Assembly (NCBI GenBank): GCA_900105225.1
Contig: LT629764.1
Location: 2,161,001 to 2,225,000, forward strand
Length of the DNA stretch: 64,000 nt
Direction: 5' to 3'
Origin: Paenibacillaceae bacterium GAS479
GTDB taxonomy: Bacteria; Bacillota; Bacilli; Paenibacillales; Paenibacillaceae
Shown here: positions 37,498-47,777 of the stretch, piece by piece
How the letters are laid out: each line of letters starts with the position of its first letter
Numbering within the stretch: position 1 is the first letter of the stretch
Made by a program: the position numbers and the translations under genes
Notes under the pieces: model-generated
What the model was told of the DNA's origin: nothing
Database searches by the model: none
The model's input: the letters and a program-made list of their open reading frames with translations, nothing else

Positions 37498-39210
37498 CTA
37501 TTCCTTGACTCCACAAATCTCATCAATTCGCTTGGCATGTTTGCTGACCGTCGCCGCAGAAGCTCCGTACCGTTCCGCCACTTCCTGATAGGAGACTGCA
37601 CGTCTATGATGCTTGGCTGTCAGGTATTCCAGGGCTGCGGACCAGCTTTCCGGCTTCGCCAGCTTAGGCACATCGGGATAAACACGTGTTAAATAGTCCA
37701 ACCACAGCTTCATCAAATCATATTGCTGCAGCAAACCGTATTCATTCCCCATGCGCAGAAATGCCGTGTCGAGCACCCGCTGCCAAATTGGCTCCCAATC
37801 CGGCAGTCTGTCGGCTGCGGCGGCAGAGTCGGCTACAGAGCCGACAAGCTTACGCTTGCCTCCCAGAACAGCCGGTACGGGCTCCGACACTCCGATTGAA
37901 CGAAGCACGAACAGCGCCAATCGCTTCAGATCATCATCTTCCTCCGGCTCCAGGAGCAACGCCTTCAGCGCTTCCTGGACTTCGCTGTCGGCGATCAGGC
38001 CGAGCGCCTGAATGACCTGCAGCTTAGTTTTGCGGTCCCCGTGACGAAGCGCCCAGAAGAAAGAGGAGCGGACAAGTGGATTGCTCTTCATTCCATCCGG
38101 CATCGTGTCCGGCAGCCGCTCCCACATCCGGAACTGCTCCTCGAACGGCAGATGGTAATGATAACTTGCCGCCAGCTTCTGGCTGCCCTTTCGCGCTTGA
38201 GCGAGCTGCTCCAAATAGTAGCGAGCCACATCGGACTTCGGATCGCGATGCGCGGCCTGTTGCCATAGCTGCTCCGCTTCGGCGAGCCGATCACAATGGA
38301 CGGCTGCTACAGCGGCATAATGATACAGAGATGCGTCTCTCTCGCCCGAGCCATCCTTCAGCAAGCGACGAAAATGTCTGAGCGCGCACTCATGCTCCCC
38401 TAGAATGCCCATTGTGGTGGCCAATTTAAACACATGTTCCTGATGAAAAGGAACCATCCGCCGCAGTTGATCGGCGAGCGGAGCTAAGTTCTCTTGATCA
38501 TTCGCATGCTGGTAAAAAATGGCCAGATTGCAGAGGGCATGAAGATTACCCTCCTCCTGCTCCAGCGCTTGCTTGATCGCTTCCATTGCATGGTCGAACC
38601 GACCCATATAGTAATACGCGAGCGCAAGATTGTTGCGCGCCGCCATGAATTCTCCATTGCTCTCAACGATAGACTCAAGCAGCTTGACCGCTTGGGCAAA
38701 CTTGCCTTCTTCGAGCATAACGCGAGCTTGATCATGCTCGGCAATCCCTTGACGAGCCTTGATGGTGACGATCTTGGACGGCCGCTTGAGCTCATATTGA
38801 AGCAGCTCCATCATTTCCTCGGCATCGTCCAAGTAGTGCCCTTCCTCATCCTCTTCGAGGTAGCGCAGCAGCGACTGCTCCGCCTTCTCGTACTGTTCCA
38901 TATTGGCGAAGTTGTTGGCCATATAGAAAAAACATTCTGTCATTAGCGGATCCAGCGTCTCTAAAATCTCTACGAGAATCCGGTTGGATTCCTCATATTG
39001 CCCCATCTCCGACAAAATGCCGGCGAGATTGCAATGATTTACTGGATTTTCCGGCTCGTATTCTACTGCACGACGGAAATATTTCAGCGCCTTGTCGTAG
39101 TGATAGCGGTCCATCGAGCGCACCGCGCGCTCGAAAAAGAACGTTGCGTCCCACTGGATCGGTATAATCTTCGCTGCCTGGTCCGCAGCCGCCCTGTTGT
39201 CCTCTTTCAC
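37498..39210 (-). CDS. TPR-repeat protein (YvcD-like)
   Basis: About 570 residues. At least six tetratricopeptide units are seen: residues about 28-60 (ALKYFRRAVEYEPENPVNHC), 66-95, 155-215, 225-255, 270-330. The C-terminus ends in a small HTH-like stretch (VSYQEVAERYGASAATVSKHAKRI). Function unknown; homologues stand before trxB in Bacillales. The longest frame opens at GTG 39222 inside the AAGGAGG site, so GTG 39210, 11 bases after it, is a better start. An adaptor role is likely but unproven. Confidence 0.85.
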   Translation of the reverse strand: MKEDNRAAADQAAKIIPIQWDATFFFERAVRSMDRYHYDKALKYFRRAVEYEPENPVNHCNLAGILSEMGQYEESNRILVEILETLDPLMTECFFYMANNFANMEQYEKAEQSLLRYLEEDEEGHYLDDAEEMMELLQYELKRPSKIVTIKARQGIAEHDQARVMLEEGKFAQAVKLLESIVESNGEFMAARNNLALAYYYMGRFDHAMEAIKQALEQEEGNLHALCNLAIFYQHANDQENLAPLADQLRRMVPFHQEHVFKLATTMGILGEHECALRHFRRLLKDGSGERDASLYHYAAVAAVHCDRLAEAEQLWQQAAHRDPKSDVARYYLEQLAQARKGSQKLAASYHYHLPFEEQFRMWERLPDTMPDGMKSNPLVRSSFFWALRHGDRKTKLQVIQALGLIADSEVQEALKALLLEPEEDDDLKRLALFVLRSIGVSEPVPAVLGGKRKLVGSVADSAAAADRLPDWEPIWQRVLDTAFLRMGNEYGLLQQYDLMKLWLDYLTRVYPDVPKLAKPESWSAALEYLTAKHHRRAVSYQEVAERYGASAATVSKHAKRIDEICGVKE

Positions 39211-39376
39211 CAGACAAGGCACCTCCTTGTTTCATCCTGCTTAAATCGAATGCACATGATTATACCATAACACGCCTTTCCTTACACGGTAGAAAATGCT
39301 CTATAAACAATAGAGCTAGGCCGTTCCTTGGACGGCTTGACTCTACCACCATCTATCTATACCCTGCCAAAAACAT

Positions 39377-39413
39377 AAAAAAACGGAAGGTCGTCGGGAC
39401 CTTCCGTTCTTCG
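39377..39413 (-). terminator. prs terminator
   Basis: ACGGAAGGTCC, loop, GGACCTTCCGT-type pairing followed by seven Ts on the minus strand, just after the prs stop. Confidence 0.88.
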
Positions 39414-39427
39414 GAAGTACTGCTGGC

Positions 39428-40378
39428 CTAAACGCCAGCGTTTTTGAACAGGGTGCTAATCGAGCCGCCCTGCATGATGATCTTGGTAGCGTCCGCCAGC
39501 ATCGGAGCGACGGAAAGCACCTTGAATCGATCGGAGCGAATCTCCGGAAGCGCGATGGAGTCGGTCACGACGACCTCTCTGATGAGCGGATGGTCCAGCT
39601 TCTGGAGGGCGTTGCCCGAGAACAACGGATGCGTCGCACAGACGTAAACGTCTTCCGCGCCGCGCTCCTTCAGCCCTTCCACGACATTAACAATCGTTGA
39701 ACCAGTATCAATGAGATCTTCAATGATGATCGGGGTTTGTCCCTCGACATCGCCAATGACATGCGTGATGACGGACTCGTTGTGGGTCGGGCGTTTTTTG
39801 ATCATGATTGCGAAAGGCGAATCCAGGTAATTGGCCAACTTTTCCGCAGTGGAGGCCCGTCCGGCATCAGGGGAAACGACAACGGGATTCTTGATGTTTT
39901 TGCTCTTAAGATGATCGCTGATCAGATCCAGCGCCGTCAGATGATCCACAGGAATGTTGAAGAAACCTTGAATGGCCGGAGCGTGAAGATCAATCGTGAT
40001 GATGCGGGTCGCCCCGACAGTCGTCAGAATATCTGCCAGCATCTTGGCTGAGATCGGTTCGCGCGGCGCGGATTTGCGCTCCTGACGCGCATAACCATAA
40101 TACGGCATGATGATGTTGATCGTCTTGGCCGATGCGCGCTTAGCCGCATCGATCATGACGAGCAGCTCCACCAAGTTCTCGTTGATGGGGTGGGAGAACG
40201 ATTGAACCAGGAACACGTGGCAGTTCCGGATCGTTTCCTCATAGTGGCAATAAACCTCACCGCTTTTGAATCGGGAGATTGTAATAGCTCCCAGCGGCAG
40301 CCCCAGCTCCGAGCTGATTTTTCTCGCCAGTCCCGGGTTCGAAGAACCCGAGAAAATTCGCAACTTGTCGCTAAACAT
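39428..40378 (-). CDS. prs: Ribose-phosphate pyrophosphokinase
   Basis: A 316-residue PRPP synthetase: FSGSSNPGLARKIS at the start, YYGYARQERKSAPREPISAK near 97-116 and the PRPP loop segment IIIEDLIDTGST near 218-229. PRPP is the first substrate of HisG and of purine synthesis, so placing it next to the histidine genes is meaningful, though it has its own terminator and start. RBS AGGAGGG precedes ATG 40378. Confidence 0.97.
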   Translation of the reverse strand: MFSDKLRIFSGSSNPGLARKISSELGLPLGAITISRFKSGEVYCHYEETIRNCHVFLVQSFSHPINENLVELLVMIDAAKRASAKTINIIMPYYGYARQERKSAPREPISAKMLADILTTVGATRIITIDLHAPAIQGFFNIPVDHLTALDLISDHLKSKNIKNPVVVSPDAGRASTAEKLANYLDSPFAIMIKKRPTHNESVITHVIGDVEGQTPIIIEDLIDTGSTIVNVVEGLKERGAEDVYVCATHPLFSGNALQKLDHPLIREVVVTDSIALPEIRSDRFKVLSVAPMLADATKIIMQGGSISTLFKNAGV

Positions 40379-40473
40379 GATACCCTCCTGAGCGTTCCAA
40401 CCAAAAATTTGACAGCATCCTGCTAAACCTCTGCATGTTCGACAGATCTATTATACATCTTGCGCGCCAGATT

Positions 40474-41295
40474 TCAAAAAGGAATCATAACCCGTTTGCG
40501 GCGTTGCAAGGTTAACAGCTCCGTAAAGCCAGCATTTTTCAGCGCTTCACGCGCCTCTGGAAGATATTGCTCCAGCCGCTCCGGTTGATGACAGTCGGAA
40601 CCGATAGTCACCGGAATGCCTAATTCACGAGCTTTTTGCAACATCCGAGGGCCTGGAAACATCTCCGCACAGGGCATGCGCAACCCGGAAGCATTCAGCT
40701 CGATTGCCATGCCCGCCGCACTGACCGCCTCTAGCGCCGCATCTTCCAAATGTGTCACATCTTCTTCAGGAATGTAGCCGAAACGCTTGATGACATCGAT
40801 ATGCCCGATATAGTCATAGAAGCCGCTTCTGGCTGCCTTGATGACGGCATCATAGTAGCGCTCGTACACTGCAAGGCGATTTTTGCCCTCCCACCCGGCG
40901 GTTTGCCGATAGTCGGTAATATCCCATGTTCCGAGAAAATGCACCGAGCCGATGACATAATCCCAAGGATAAGCTTCAATGATCGCAGAAATCTGCTCTT
41001 CATAGCCCTCGATATAGTCACCTTCGAGACCAAGGCGGATGTCGATTTGGCCACGGTACTTCTCTCGCAACTGGAGCACCTCCTCCACATAGCGGGGAAG
41101 CTCCTCCATCGGCATAGCCATTTCCGGGTAATACTCTTCCGGCTTCACATGGAGCAGCGGCATATGATCCGACAAGCCGAGCTGTGACAGACCATTGCGA
41201 ATGCCCTGCTGCACATACTCCTCCAGCTTGCCGACAGCATGTCCGCAGCGTTCGTGATGGGTATGATAGTCGATTCGAATCGCCGTTTCGTTCAT
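40474..41295 (-). CDS. hisJ: Histidinol-phosphatase, PHP family
   Basis: A 273-residue PHP-fold phosphatase (HisJ/HisK): DYHTHHERCGHA near 9-20 supplies metal ligands, LGLEGDYIEGYE near 100, IGSVHFLG near 123, YIGHIDVIKRF near 165 and GSDCHQPERL near 237. It makes histidinol from histidinol phosphate, the step before HisD. Last gene of the his cluster, 16 bases after hisIE. Confidence 0.94.
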   Translation of the reverse strand: MNETAIRIDYHTHHERCGHAVGKLEEYVQQGIRNGLSQLGLSDHMPLLHVKPEEYYPEMAMPMEELPRYVEEVLQLREKYRGQIDIRLGLEGDYIEGYEEQISAIIEAYPWDYVIGSVHFLGTWDITDYRQTAGWEGKNRLAVYERYYDAVIKAARSGFYDYIGHIDVIKRFGYIPEEDVTHLEDAALEAVSAAGMAIELNASGLRMPCAEMFPGPRMLQKARELGIPVTIGSDCHQPERLEQYLPEAREALKNAGFTELLTLQRRKRVMIPF

Positions 41296-41311
41296 CCGCC
41301 GCGCTCCCTTG

Positions 41312-42055
41312 TTATCGATTCATCTTATTTGAAGTAGGCTTGCCATGGCGTTCCCGCAGCACGGCCATTACCTCGTCCAGACATAAGCCGCGCTCGCGAA
41401 GCAGCACCATCAGATGGAAAATCATGTCGCCAGCCTCAGAGCGAAGCTCCTCGTTGTCGCCGTTTTTGGCGGCGATGACAACCTCCACACTTTCCTCGCC
41501 AAGCTTTTTGAGAATTTTGTCCAAGCCCTTCTCGAACAAATACGTCGTATACGCGCCTTCCGGCCGCTCCGCATAACGCTCGCCGATCGTCCGCTCCAGC
41601 TCGCCGAGCATAGCGAAGCGGTCACCGCTTACCGCATCATGGGCAACCTCTTGTCCACCGCGTACAGGCAGTGGATTGTGGAAGCAGCTGTACGAGCCGG
41701 TATGGCAGGCAGGTCCGATCTGATCCACGCGCACGAGCAGCGTGTCGCCGTCACAATCGTAGTGGATGGAGCGGATGCGCTGCGTATGGCCGCTCGTTGC
41801 CCCTTTATGCCACAGCTCTTGGCGCGAACGGCTCCAATACCAGGTTTCGCCGCTTTCGAGCGACAACTCCAGAGATTCCTCGCTCATGTACGCAAGCATC
41901 AGCACTTCCTTCGTTACCGCATCCTGCACAATTGCCGGTACAAGGCCGCTGCTGTCATACTTGATTGCGCTGAGATCGAGTTCCAGCTCTTGCCCTGATG
42001 CGACCGTACCGACGCTCCCTGTCAGTTCGGTGCTCGCATTGTCGTTCTGGTTCAT
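41312..42055 (-). CDS. hisI: Bifunctional phosphoribosyl-AMP cyclohydrolase/phosphoribosyl-ATP pyrophosphatase
   Basis: A 247-residue HisI-HisE fusion. The cyclohydrolase part has [33 protein letters not shown] and [21 protein letters not shown] with the zinc cysteines; the C-terminal pyrophosphatase part begins near 150 ([21 protein letters not shown]) and has [15 protein letters not shown]. Steps 2 and 3 of histidine synthesis. The ATG overlaps the hisF stop by 4 bases (coupled). The N-terminus has about 25 extra, low-complexity residues. Confidence 0.96.
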   Translation of the reverse strand: MNQNDNASTELTGSVGTVASGQELELDLSAIKYDSSGLVPAIVQDAVTKEVLMLAYMSEESLELSLESGETWYWSRSRQELWHKGATSGHTQRIRSIHYDCDGDTLLVRVDQIGPACHTGSYSCFHNPLPVRGGQEVAHDAVSGDRFAMLGELERTIGERYAERPEGAYTTYLFEKGLDKILKKLGEESVEVVIAAKNGDNEELRSEAGDMIFHLMVLLRERGLCLDEVMAVLRERHGKPTSNKMNR

Positions 42056-42810
42056 CGCATCTCCACCCCTTCCCGGCGCAGCTCATCCTTCACTTCGCCG
42101 ATCGTCAGCTCCTTATAGTGAAAAATAGTCGCTGCCAGTCCAGCATCGGCGAGTCCTTCCCGGAACACCTCGCCAAAATGCTCCTTACGTCCCGCACCGC
42201 CAGAGGCGATGACCGGGATGCCAACGGATTGTGACACCGCCCGAGTGAGGACGATGTCAAAGCCATCCTTCGTGCCGTCTGCGTCCATGCTCGTCAGCAG
42301 CAGTTCGCCTGCTCCAAGCTGCTCCGCACGGCGCACCCACTCCAAAGCGCGGATGCCGGCAGCTTTGCGGCCGCCATGCGTGTAGACTTCCCATTCTCCC
42401 CATTCCGGGTTGAACTTAGCGTCTACAGCAACGACGATGCACTGCGAGCCAAAACGGCGCGCGCCATCGGAGATCAGCTGCGGATTAAGCACTGCCGCCG
42501 TGTTGATGCCGATCTTGTCCGCTCCCGCGCGCAAAATACGTTTCATATCGTCCGTAGCGGAGATGCCTCCGCCGACCGTGAACGGAATCGTAATTTCGCC
42601 TGCAGTGCGGCGAACGACCTCAATCATCGTGGCCCGACCTTCCACCGAAGCGGAAATGTCCAAGAAAACAAGCTCATCCGCACCTTCGCGGTCATATATG
42701 GAAGCGAGTTCGACCGGATCACCGGCGTCCCGCAGATTGACAAAGTTAACGCCTTTGACGACGCGTCCGTCCTTTACATCCAAGCAAGGTATGATACGTT
42801 TAGCCAGCAT
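42052..42810 (-). CDS. hisF: Imidazole glycerol phosphate synthase, cyclase subunit
   Basis: A 252-residue TIM barrel with [22 protein letters not shown] (catalytic Asp near 11), FTVGGGIS near 78, VVAVDAKF with the second aspartate near 130, and [11 protein letters not shown] near 202. It works with HisH to form the imidazole ring. 25 bases after hisA. Confidence 0.98.
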   Translation of the reverse strand: MLAKRIIPCLDVKDGRVVKGVNFVNLRDAGDPVELASIYDREGADELVFLDISASVEGRATMIEVVRRTAGEITIPFTVGGGISATDDMKRILRAGADKIGINTAAVLNPQLISDGARRFGSQCIVVAVDAKFNPEWGEWEVYTHGGRKAAGIRALEWVRRAEQLGAGELLLTSMDADGTKDGFDIVLTRAVSQSVGIPVIASGGAGRKEHFGEVFREGLADAGLAATIFHYKELTIGEVKDELRREGVEMR

Positions 42811-42835
42811 GGGCCCACCTCTTCTCTACTAGTCC

Positions 42836-43576
42836 CTACTGCTTGGGCTGAAGCTCTTGAACCGCATCCGCAAGCGAGATCGCGCCCGTGTACAACGCTT
42901 TGCCAACGATAGCACCGCTGATGCCCTGCTGCGCATACTGCGACAGTGCGCGCAGATCCTCGATCCGGCTCACGCCGCCAGAAGCAATAACTCCAGCCCC
43001 TGAGTATGCCGCCAAGGAGCGGATTGCCTCCACATTAGGACCTTCCATCATGCCGTCACGGGAAATATCGGTGAAAATAAACGTTCCAGCGCCTTTGCCT
43101 GCCAGTTCCTTGGCCAGTTCCTCCGCTTTAACTTCCGAAGTCTCAAGCCAGCCTCGCGTAGCGACATAACCGTCGCGAGCATCGATGCCGATAGCTACGC
43201 GGTCGCCGTGCTTCGCCAGCACACGCTCAACGAAGTCGCGGTCCTCAATCGCCGCTGTACCGAGAATGACGCGGCTTACGCCGAGCGTTAACAGCAGCTC
43301 TACATCCGCTTCCGTACGCAAACCACCGCCAAGCTGCACCGGCACTTGCACGGAGCGTGCAATCTCAGCGATCAGTTCAGCATTGACCGGATGGCCCGCT
43401 TTGGCTCCATCAAGATCAACGAGATGAATCCAGGAAGCACCTTGCGCCTCCCAGTCGCGCGCCGCTCTGACCGGATTGTCGTTGTAAACCGTCTCTTGGC
43501 TATAGTCGCCCTGCACGAGGCGGACCGCCTTGCCGCCGCGAATATCGATCGCGGGATAGATCGTGAATTTAGACAT
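42836..43576 (-). CDS. hisA: Phosphoribosylformimino-5-aminoimidazole carboxamide ribotide isomerase
   Basis: A 246-residue TIM barrel (step 4): FTIYPAIDIRGGKAVRLVQGDY with catalytic Asp8, VQLGGGLR near 78, GIDARDGYVATRGW near 128 and ASGGVSRIEDL near 200. ATG 43576 or 43579 follow GGAGGAATC; the former has the better spacing and gives MSKFTIY. The frame to 43612 has no support. Confidence 0.97.
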   Translation of the reverse strand: MSKFTIYPAIDIRGGKAVRLVQGDYSQETVYNDNPVRAARDWEAQGASWIHLVDLDGAKAGHPVNAELIAEIARSVQVPVQLGGGLRTEADVELLLTLGVSRVILGTAAIEDRDFVERVLAKHGDRVAIGIDARDGYVATRGWLETSEVKAEELAKELAGKGAGTFIFTDISRDGMMEGPNVEAIRSLAAYSGAGVIASGGVSRIEDLRALSQYAQQGISGAIVGKALYTGAISLADAVQELQPKQ

Positions 43577-43660
43577 CATGATTCCTCCAGATCGTTGTTG
43601 ATCATTGATCATTGAAACAGCGAAACTCGCTTATTTCTCTATCTCTAGCTTTCTAGCTCT

Positions 43661-44290
43661 CTAGCCTTCCACAACAGAAGCTGCCGGCCGCCCGGCCAGC
43701 TCCAGGAAATTGCGCAGCAGCTGCATGCCAAGCTCCCCGCTTTTCTCGGGATGGAATTGCATGCCCATCACATTGTCACGGCCAACAATCGCTGTCACTG
43801 GCTGATGGTAATCCGCCACCGCAATTAGATCGGATTTCTGCTCCGGCAGCGCGTGGTAAGAGTGAACGAAATAAACATGCCCCTCCTCCAGTCCTGCCAG
43901 CAGCGGGCTCTCCCGCCTGAACTCCAAGCGATTCCAGCCCATATGAGGAATTTTGTAATCACCCTGAAAACGAACAATCCGGCCCGGCAGCAAGCCGAGC
44001 CCCTCATGCGTCCCATGCTCCTCGCCTTCGCTGAACAGCAGTTGCATGCCGAGACAGATGCCGAGCAGCGGCTTGCCGGATGCGGCAAAAGCACGTGTCG
44101 CCTCATCCATACCGCTCTCACGCAAAAAGTCCATCGCATCGCCGAATGCGCCGACACCAGGCAAAATCGCTCCATCTGCGCGGAGAATTTCTGCTTTATC
44201 GGAAGTCACAACCGCCTCAAAGCCGAGCCGCTCCACCGCTTTGCTGACGCTGTGTAGATTGCCGAGACCGTAGTCGATGATTGCGATCAT
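43661..44290 (-). CDS. hisH: Imidazole glycerol phosphate synthase, glutaminase subunit
   Basis: A 209-residue class I glutamine amidotransferase: MIAIIDYGLGNLHSV at the start, PGVGAFGDAM near 45, nucleophile region GICLGMQLLF near 78-87 (Cys), and the His/Glu pair in MGMQFHPEKSG near 185. It supplies ammonia to HisF. ATG 44290 is one base after the hisB stop; the frame to 44389 is rejected because it overlaps hisB. Confidence 0.97.
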   Translation of the reverse strand: MIAIIDYGLGNLHSVSKAVERLGFEAVVTSDKAEILRADGAILPGVGAFGDAMDFLRESGMDEATRAFAASGKPLLGICLGMQLLFSEGEEHGTHEGLGLLPGRIVRFQGDYKIPHMGWNRLEFRRESPLLAGLEEGHVYFVHSYHALPEQKSDLIAVADYHQPVTAIVGRDNVMGMQFHPEKSGELGMQLLRNFLELAGRPAASVVEG

Positions 44291-44291
44291 C

Positions 44292-44903
44292 CTACAGCAC
44301 TCCTTTGGTCGAAGGCACTCCCTGCACGCGCGGATCAATCGACGTCGCCTCATCAAGCGCACGTCCAAGCGCTTTGAATATCGCTTCAATCATATGATGT
44401 GTATTTTTGCCGTAGTGGACGATGACATGCAGCGTAAAGCGCCCTTCCAACGCCAGCTTCCAGAGAAACTCATGGACAAGCTCCGTGGAGAAGCTGCCCA
44501 CCTGCTGGGATGGATACTCCGCACGATATTCAAAATGAGGCCGGTTACTCAGGTCGATGATGACCTGAGCGAGCGCCTCATCCATAGGCACGAATACGCT
44601 GGCGTACCGCTTGATGCCACGTTTGTCGCCAAGTGCTTCAGCCAGTGTCTGGCCGAGACAAATGCCGATATCCTCAACCGTATGATGGTCATCGATATCA
44701 ACATCGCCGCGCGCGTCGACCTTCAGGTCGAACTGACCATGCTTCGTGAACAGATCCAGCATATGGTTCATGAAAGGCACATCCGTCTCGATCTCCGAAA
44801 CACCAGTACCATCCACGGAGAAAGCCAGCTTAATATCCGTCTCATTCGTCTTGCGCGCCACTTCGGCGCGGCGGATGTCCCGCCCGTTGTCCCCAGTCGC
44901 CAT
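44292..44903 (-). CDS. hisB: Imidazoleglycerol-phosphate dehydratase
   Basis: A 203-residue single-domain HisB (no phosphatase domain, agreeing with a separate HisJ). Manganese ligands are in DDHHTVEDIGICLGQ near 72-86 and GKNTHHMIEA near 170. The N-terminal RRAEVARKTNETDI is usual. Two bases separate it from the hisD stop. Confidence 0.97.
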   Translation of the reverse strand: MATGDNGRDIRRAEVARKTNETDIKLAFSVDGTGVSEIETDVPFMNHMLDLFTKHGQFDLKVDARGDVDIDDHHTVEDIGICLGQTLAEALGDKRGIKRYASVFVPMDEALAQVIIDLSNRPHFEYRAEYPSQQVGSFSTELVHEFLWKLALEGRFTLHVIVHYGKNTHHMIEAIFKALGRALDEATSIDPRVQGVPSTKGVL

Positions 44904-44905
44904 AT

Positions 44906-46243
44906 CTATGCCCTCTTTCCTTCAATCGTCTGTTGTCCGGCCGCATCTACCGCTGCCGTTCCTGCTTCCTTCTCCAGCCGCACCTCAATTGCCCGTGCAT
45001 GGCCTTCCAGCCCTTCGTGGCGGGCGAGCGTCATAATATGAGCTCCGTCGCGCAGCAGTGCTTCGCGGCTGTAGGAGATAAGGCTCGATTTTTTGATAAA
45101 ATCATCCACGTTCACCGGTGAGCTGAACCGCGCCGTACCGTTGGTCGGAATAATATGATTAGGTCCAGCAAAATAATCGCCTACCGGCTCAGAGCTGTAA
45201 GGCCCGAGGAATATCGCACCGGCGTTCTCGATGGAGCCGAGCAGGCTCATGGGATCCGCCGTCAGCACCTCCAAATGCTCTGGCGCCATGCGGTTTACAA
45301 CCTCGATGCCCGCTTGCAGCGAGTCCACGAGCAAAATAGCGCCGTGCCGGTCGATCGACTCCCGCGCAATGGCTGCTCGCGGCAGCAGCGCCAACTGGCG
45401 CTCCACCTCGGTGCTCACTGCCTCGGCCAGACGCTCCGACGGCGTAATCAGAATGCTCGAGGCCATCTCGTCATGCTCGGCCTGCGACAGCAAATCCGCC
45501 GCCACATAGACCGGGTCTGCCGTATCATCAGCCAGCACCGCAATTTCGCTCGGTCCCGCCAGGCTGTCGATGTCCACAGCGCCGAATACAGCGCGCTTCG
45601 CCAACGCCACAAAAATGTTGCCCGGACCACAGATTTTGTCTACGGGCACAATCGATTCCGTACCGTAAGCTAGCGCAGCAACCGCCTGCGCTCCACCGAC
45701 TCTGTACATCTCTTTAACGCCGGCTTCCGCCGCTGCGACGAGAATATACGGGTCGATGCCCGGCTTGCCGCCGGTCGCCGGAGGCGTCACCATGACGATC
45801 TCCGGAACTCCAGCTACCTGTGCCGGGATGACATTCATCAGCACAGAGGATGGATAAGCTGCCTTGCCGCCCGGTACATAAACACCGACCCGCTTTAGTG
45901 GTCGGATCACCTGGCCAAGCACCGTGCCGTCCGGCTGCACGTCCATCCAGGACTGGCGACGCTGCCGCTCGTGGTAAGCCCGAATGTTGGCTGAAGCCCC
46001 CCGCAGCGCGTCCAGGAAATCGGGCTCCACCCGATCATAGGCCGCCTTAATTTCCTCGTCGGTCACCCTCAGCTGTGCAGCGCTCAGCTGCACGCCGTCG
46101 AACTGCTCCGTCAACTCCAGCAGCGCTTCATCGCCGCGAGTACGCACCGCCTCAACGATCTGACGGACCGACTCATTTTGCTCCGGGGTTCCGTACTCTA
46201 CCTCCCGGGTTAGATTGAACTGCTCCGCTCGCATGATCCGCAT
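44906..46243 (-). CDS. hisD: Histidinol dehydrogenase
   Basis: A 445-residue NAD-dependent zinc enzyme (last two steps): YVPGGKAAYPSSVLMNVIPA near 122-141, CGPGNIFVALAKR near 207, SLAGPSEIAVLAD near 228, LSQAEHDEMASS near 252, and GPNHIIPTNGTARFSSPV near 362. ATG 46243 follows GGGGGAG. Confidence 0.98.
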   Translation of the reverse strand: MRIMRAEQFNLTREVEYGTPEQNESVRQIVEAVRTRGDEALLELTEQFDGVQLSAAQLRVTDEEIKAAYDRVEPDFLDALRGASANIRAYHERQRRQSWMDVQPDGTVLGQVIRPLKRVGVYVPGGKAAYPSSVLMNVIPAQVAGVPEIVMVTPPATGGKPGIDPYILVAAAEAGVKEMYRVGGAQAVAALAYGTESIVPVDKICGPGNIFVALAKRAVFGAVDIDSLAGPSEIAVLADDTADPVYVAADLLSQAEHDEMASSILITPSERLAEAVSTEVERQLALLPRAAIARESIDRHGAILLVDSLQAGIEVVNRMAPEHLEVLTADPMSLLGSIENAGAIFLGPYSSEPVGDYFAGPNHIIPTNGTARFSSPVNVDDFIKKSSLISYSREALLRDGAHIMTLARHEGLEGHARAIEVRLEKEAGTAAVDAAGQQTIEGKRA

Positions 46244-46321
46244 CGCCGCTCCCCCTTTCTATTTGCCGCAAATTCAACCGCAGCAGCTAAGCCGTAGGCT
46301 CCGCCGCCCGTTTCTTCTATA

Positions 46322-46996
46322 TCAAGTCCGTTCCAAAACGGCCAACAACTCATCTAGCGTCATATCCGCCATCGATTTCAGCTGCAGGTCCGCTCCTGGA
46401 AAACTCATGTGCCTAGTAACTTCATTCGGAATTACAACCGTACGCAGTCCTGCCGCGCTGGCAGCCGTAAAACCATTTAGCGAGTCTTCAAAAGAAACCG
46501 CCTCGCCTCCTTGTACTCCAAGCGCTTCAAGCGAAGCCAGGTACAGCTCAGGGTCCGGTTTAACCCTTTTCACTTTATTTTTCGTTAGAAAAGAATCAAA
46601 GCTCTCTGCAAGGTTATGTTTTTGCAAAAGCGGCTGAATCCAGCCCCATGACGAGCTGGAAGCCAAGCCGATCTTAAGCCCAAGCTCCCGCGCCCGCCGC
46701 AAATTTCCCTTTACTCCAGGCAGCACGGAGGATTCTCCGACAATTTCAAGGTAAATCTCCTCATAGCGGGTTTGGATCAGCTGCCGTTCTATGGGTCTGC
46801 CTATCGTCTGCTGCAAATAGTCATAGGGATCAAACGCGGCATTGGCAAAGGTCGTTCCGATGCATTGTGCAAATGTCTCCAAAGGAAGTTCTGCGCCATG
46901 CTCCCGGTAAATGCGGTCGAAAGCATGATAAGATGGCGTCTCCGTGTCGATAATCAATCCGTCGAAGTCAAATATGACTGCTTTGATGATACCCAT
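46322..46996 (-). CDS. HAD-superfamily hydrolase inserted in the his operon
   Basis: A 224-residue subfamily IA hydrolase: AVIFDFDGLIIDTE (nucleophile Asp near 9), LGLKIGLASSS near 105, VKPDPELYL near 142 and VSFEDSLNGFTAA near 165. It resembles beta-phosphoglucomutase/YhcW-type phosphatases. It lies between hisG and hisD, same strand, with an AAGGAGG site. HisJ already supplies histidinol phosphatase activity, so this gene may act on another phosphorylated intermediate or be unrelated; the substrate is unknown. Confidence 0.85.
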   Translation of the reverse strand: MGIIKAVIFDFDGLIIDTETPSYHAFDRIYREHGAELPLETFAQCIGTTFANAAFDPYDYLQQTIGRPIERQLIQTRYEEIYLEIVGESSVLPGVKGNLRRARELGLKIGLASSSSWGWIQPLLQKHNLAESFDSFLTKNKVKRVKPDPELYLASLEALGVQGGEAVSFEDSLNGFTAASAAGLRTVVIPNEVTRHMSFPGADLQLKSMADMTLDELLAVLERT

Positions 46997-47123
46997 GGCC
47001 GCCTCCTTAGATCATTCCACTTTAGATCGATAACCAAGTTCCCGTCTCGTTCCCATTCCTGTGTCCGCCAATGTCAGTGACTTTTTGCATCCGGAGATCT
47101 GTGTAAAAGACAGCCTTTAGCCG

Positions 47124-47777
47124 TTATACACGAGCCGAAAGAGTTGCTTGCAGCCGATCACATAGGCTCTGGATACGTTCGTTTTTCATCCGGTAGCTGA
47201 CGCGGTTGGCGATTAGCCGGCTCGTTACGCCGAACATCGGCTCCATCTCCACGAGTCCGTTATCCCGCAGCGTCTGGCCGGTCTCAACCATATCCACGAT
47301 CCGATCAGCCAAGCCGATTAACGGCGCCAACTCGATCGATCCGTTCAGCTTGATGACCTCTACCTGCTGCCCGCGTTCGCGGAAATATTGAGAGGCTACG
47401 TTTGGATACTTCGTCGCCACTCTCGGGTTCATGACCGGCTTCCAGTCCGGCAGTCCGATAACAGACATACGGCAAGGCGCGATGCCCAGATCAAGCAGTT
47501 CGTACACGTCCTTATTTTCCTCCATCAGCACATCCTTGCCCACTACACCGATGTCGGCCACACCATACTCCACATAAGTCGGTACATCAACCGGTTTCGC
47601 CATAATAAACTCCATACCCGCGTCCGGCACCTCGATGATCAGCTTGCGCGTATCCTCCAGATCATCCTGGATAAGTAGTCCAGCTTCGCGGAACAGTCGG
47701 GATGCCTGCTTGTAAATCCGCCCCTTCGGCATCGCCACCTTCAACAATTCCTGCGGGGCTCTATTGCCGCTGCTCAT
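47124..47777 (-). CDS. hisG: ATP phosphoribosyltransferase, short form
   Basis: A 217-residue catalytic subunit without the C-terminal regulatory domain: [14 protein letters not shown] near 12-25, [12 protein letters not shown] near 72, and the PRPP loop near 165 ([20 protein letters not shown]). Short HisG needs HisZ for activity and feedback; hisZ overlaps it by 4 bases. First committed step of histidine synthesis. Confidence 0.97.
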   Translation of the reverse strand: MSSGNRAPQELLKVAMPKGRIYKQASRLFREAGLLIQDDLEDTRKLIIEVPDAGMEFIMAKPVDVPTYVEYGVADIGVVGKDVLMEENKDVYELLDLGIAPCRMSVIGLPDWKPVMNPRVATKYPNVASQYFRERGQQVEVIKLNGSIELAPLIGLADRIVDMVETGQTLRDNGLVEMEPMFGVTSRLIANRVSYRMKNERIQSLCDRLQATLSARV

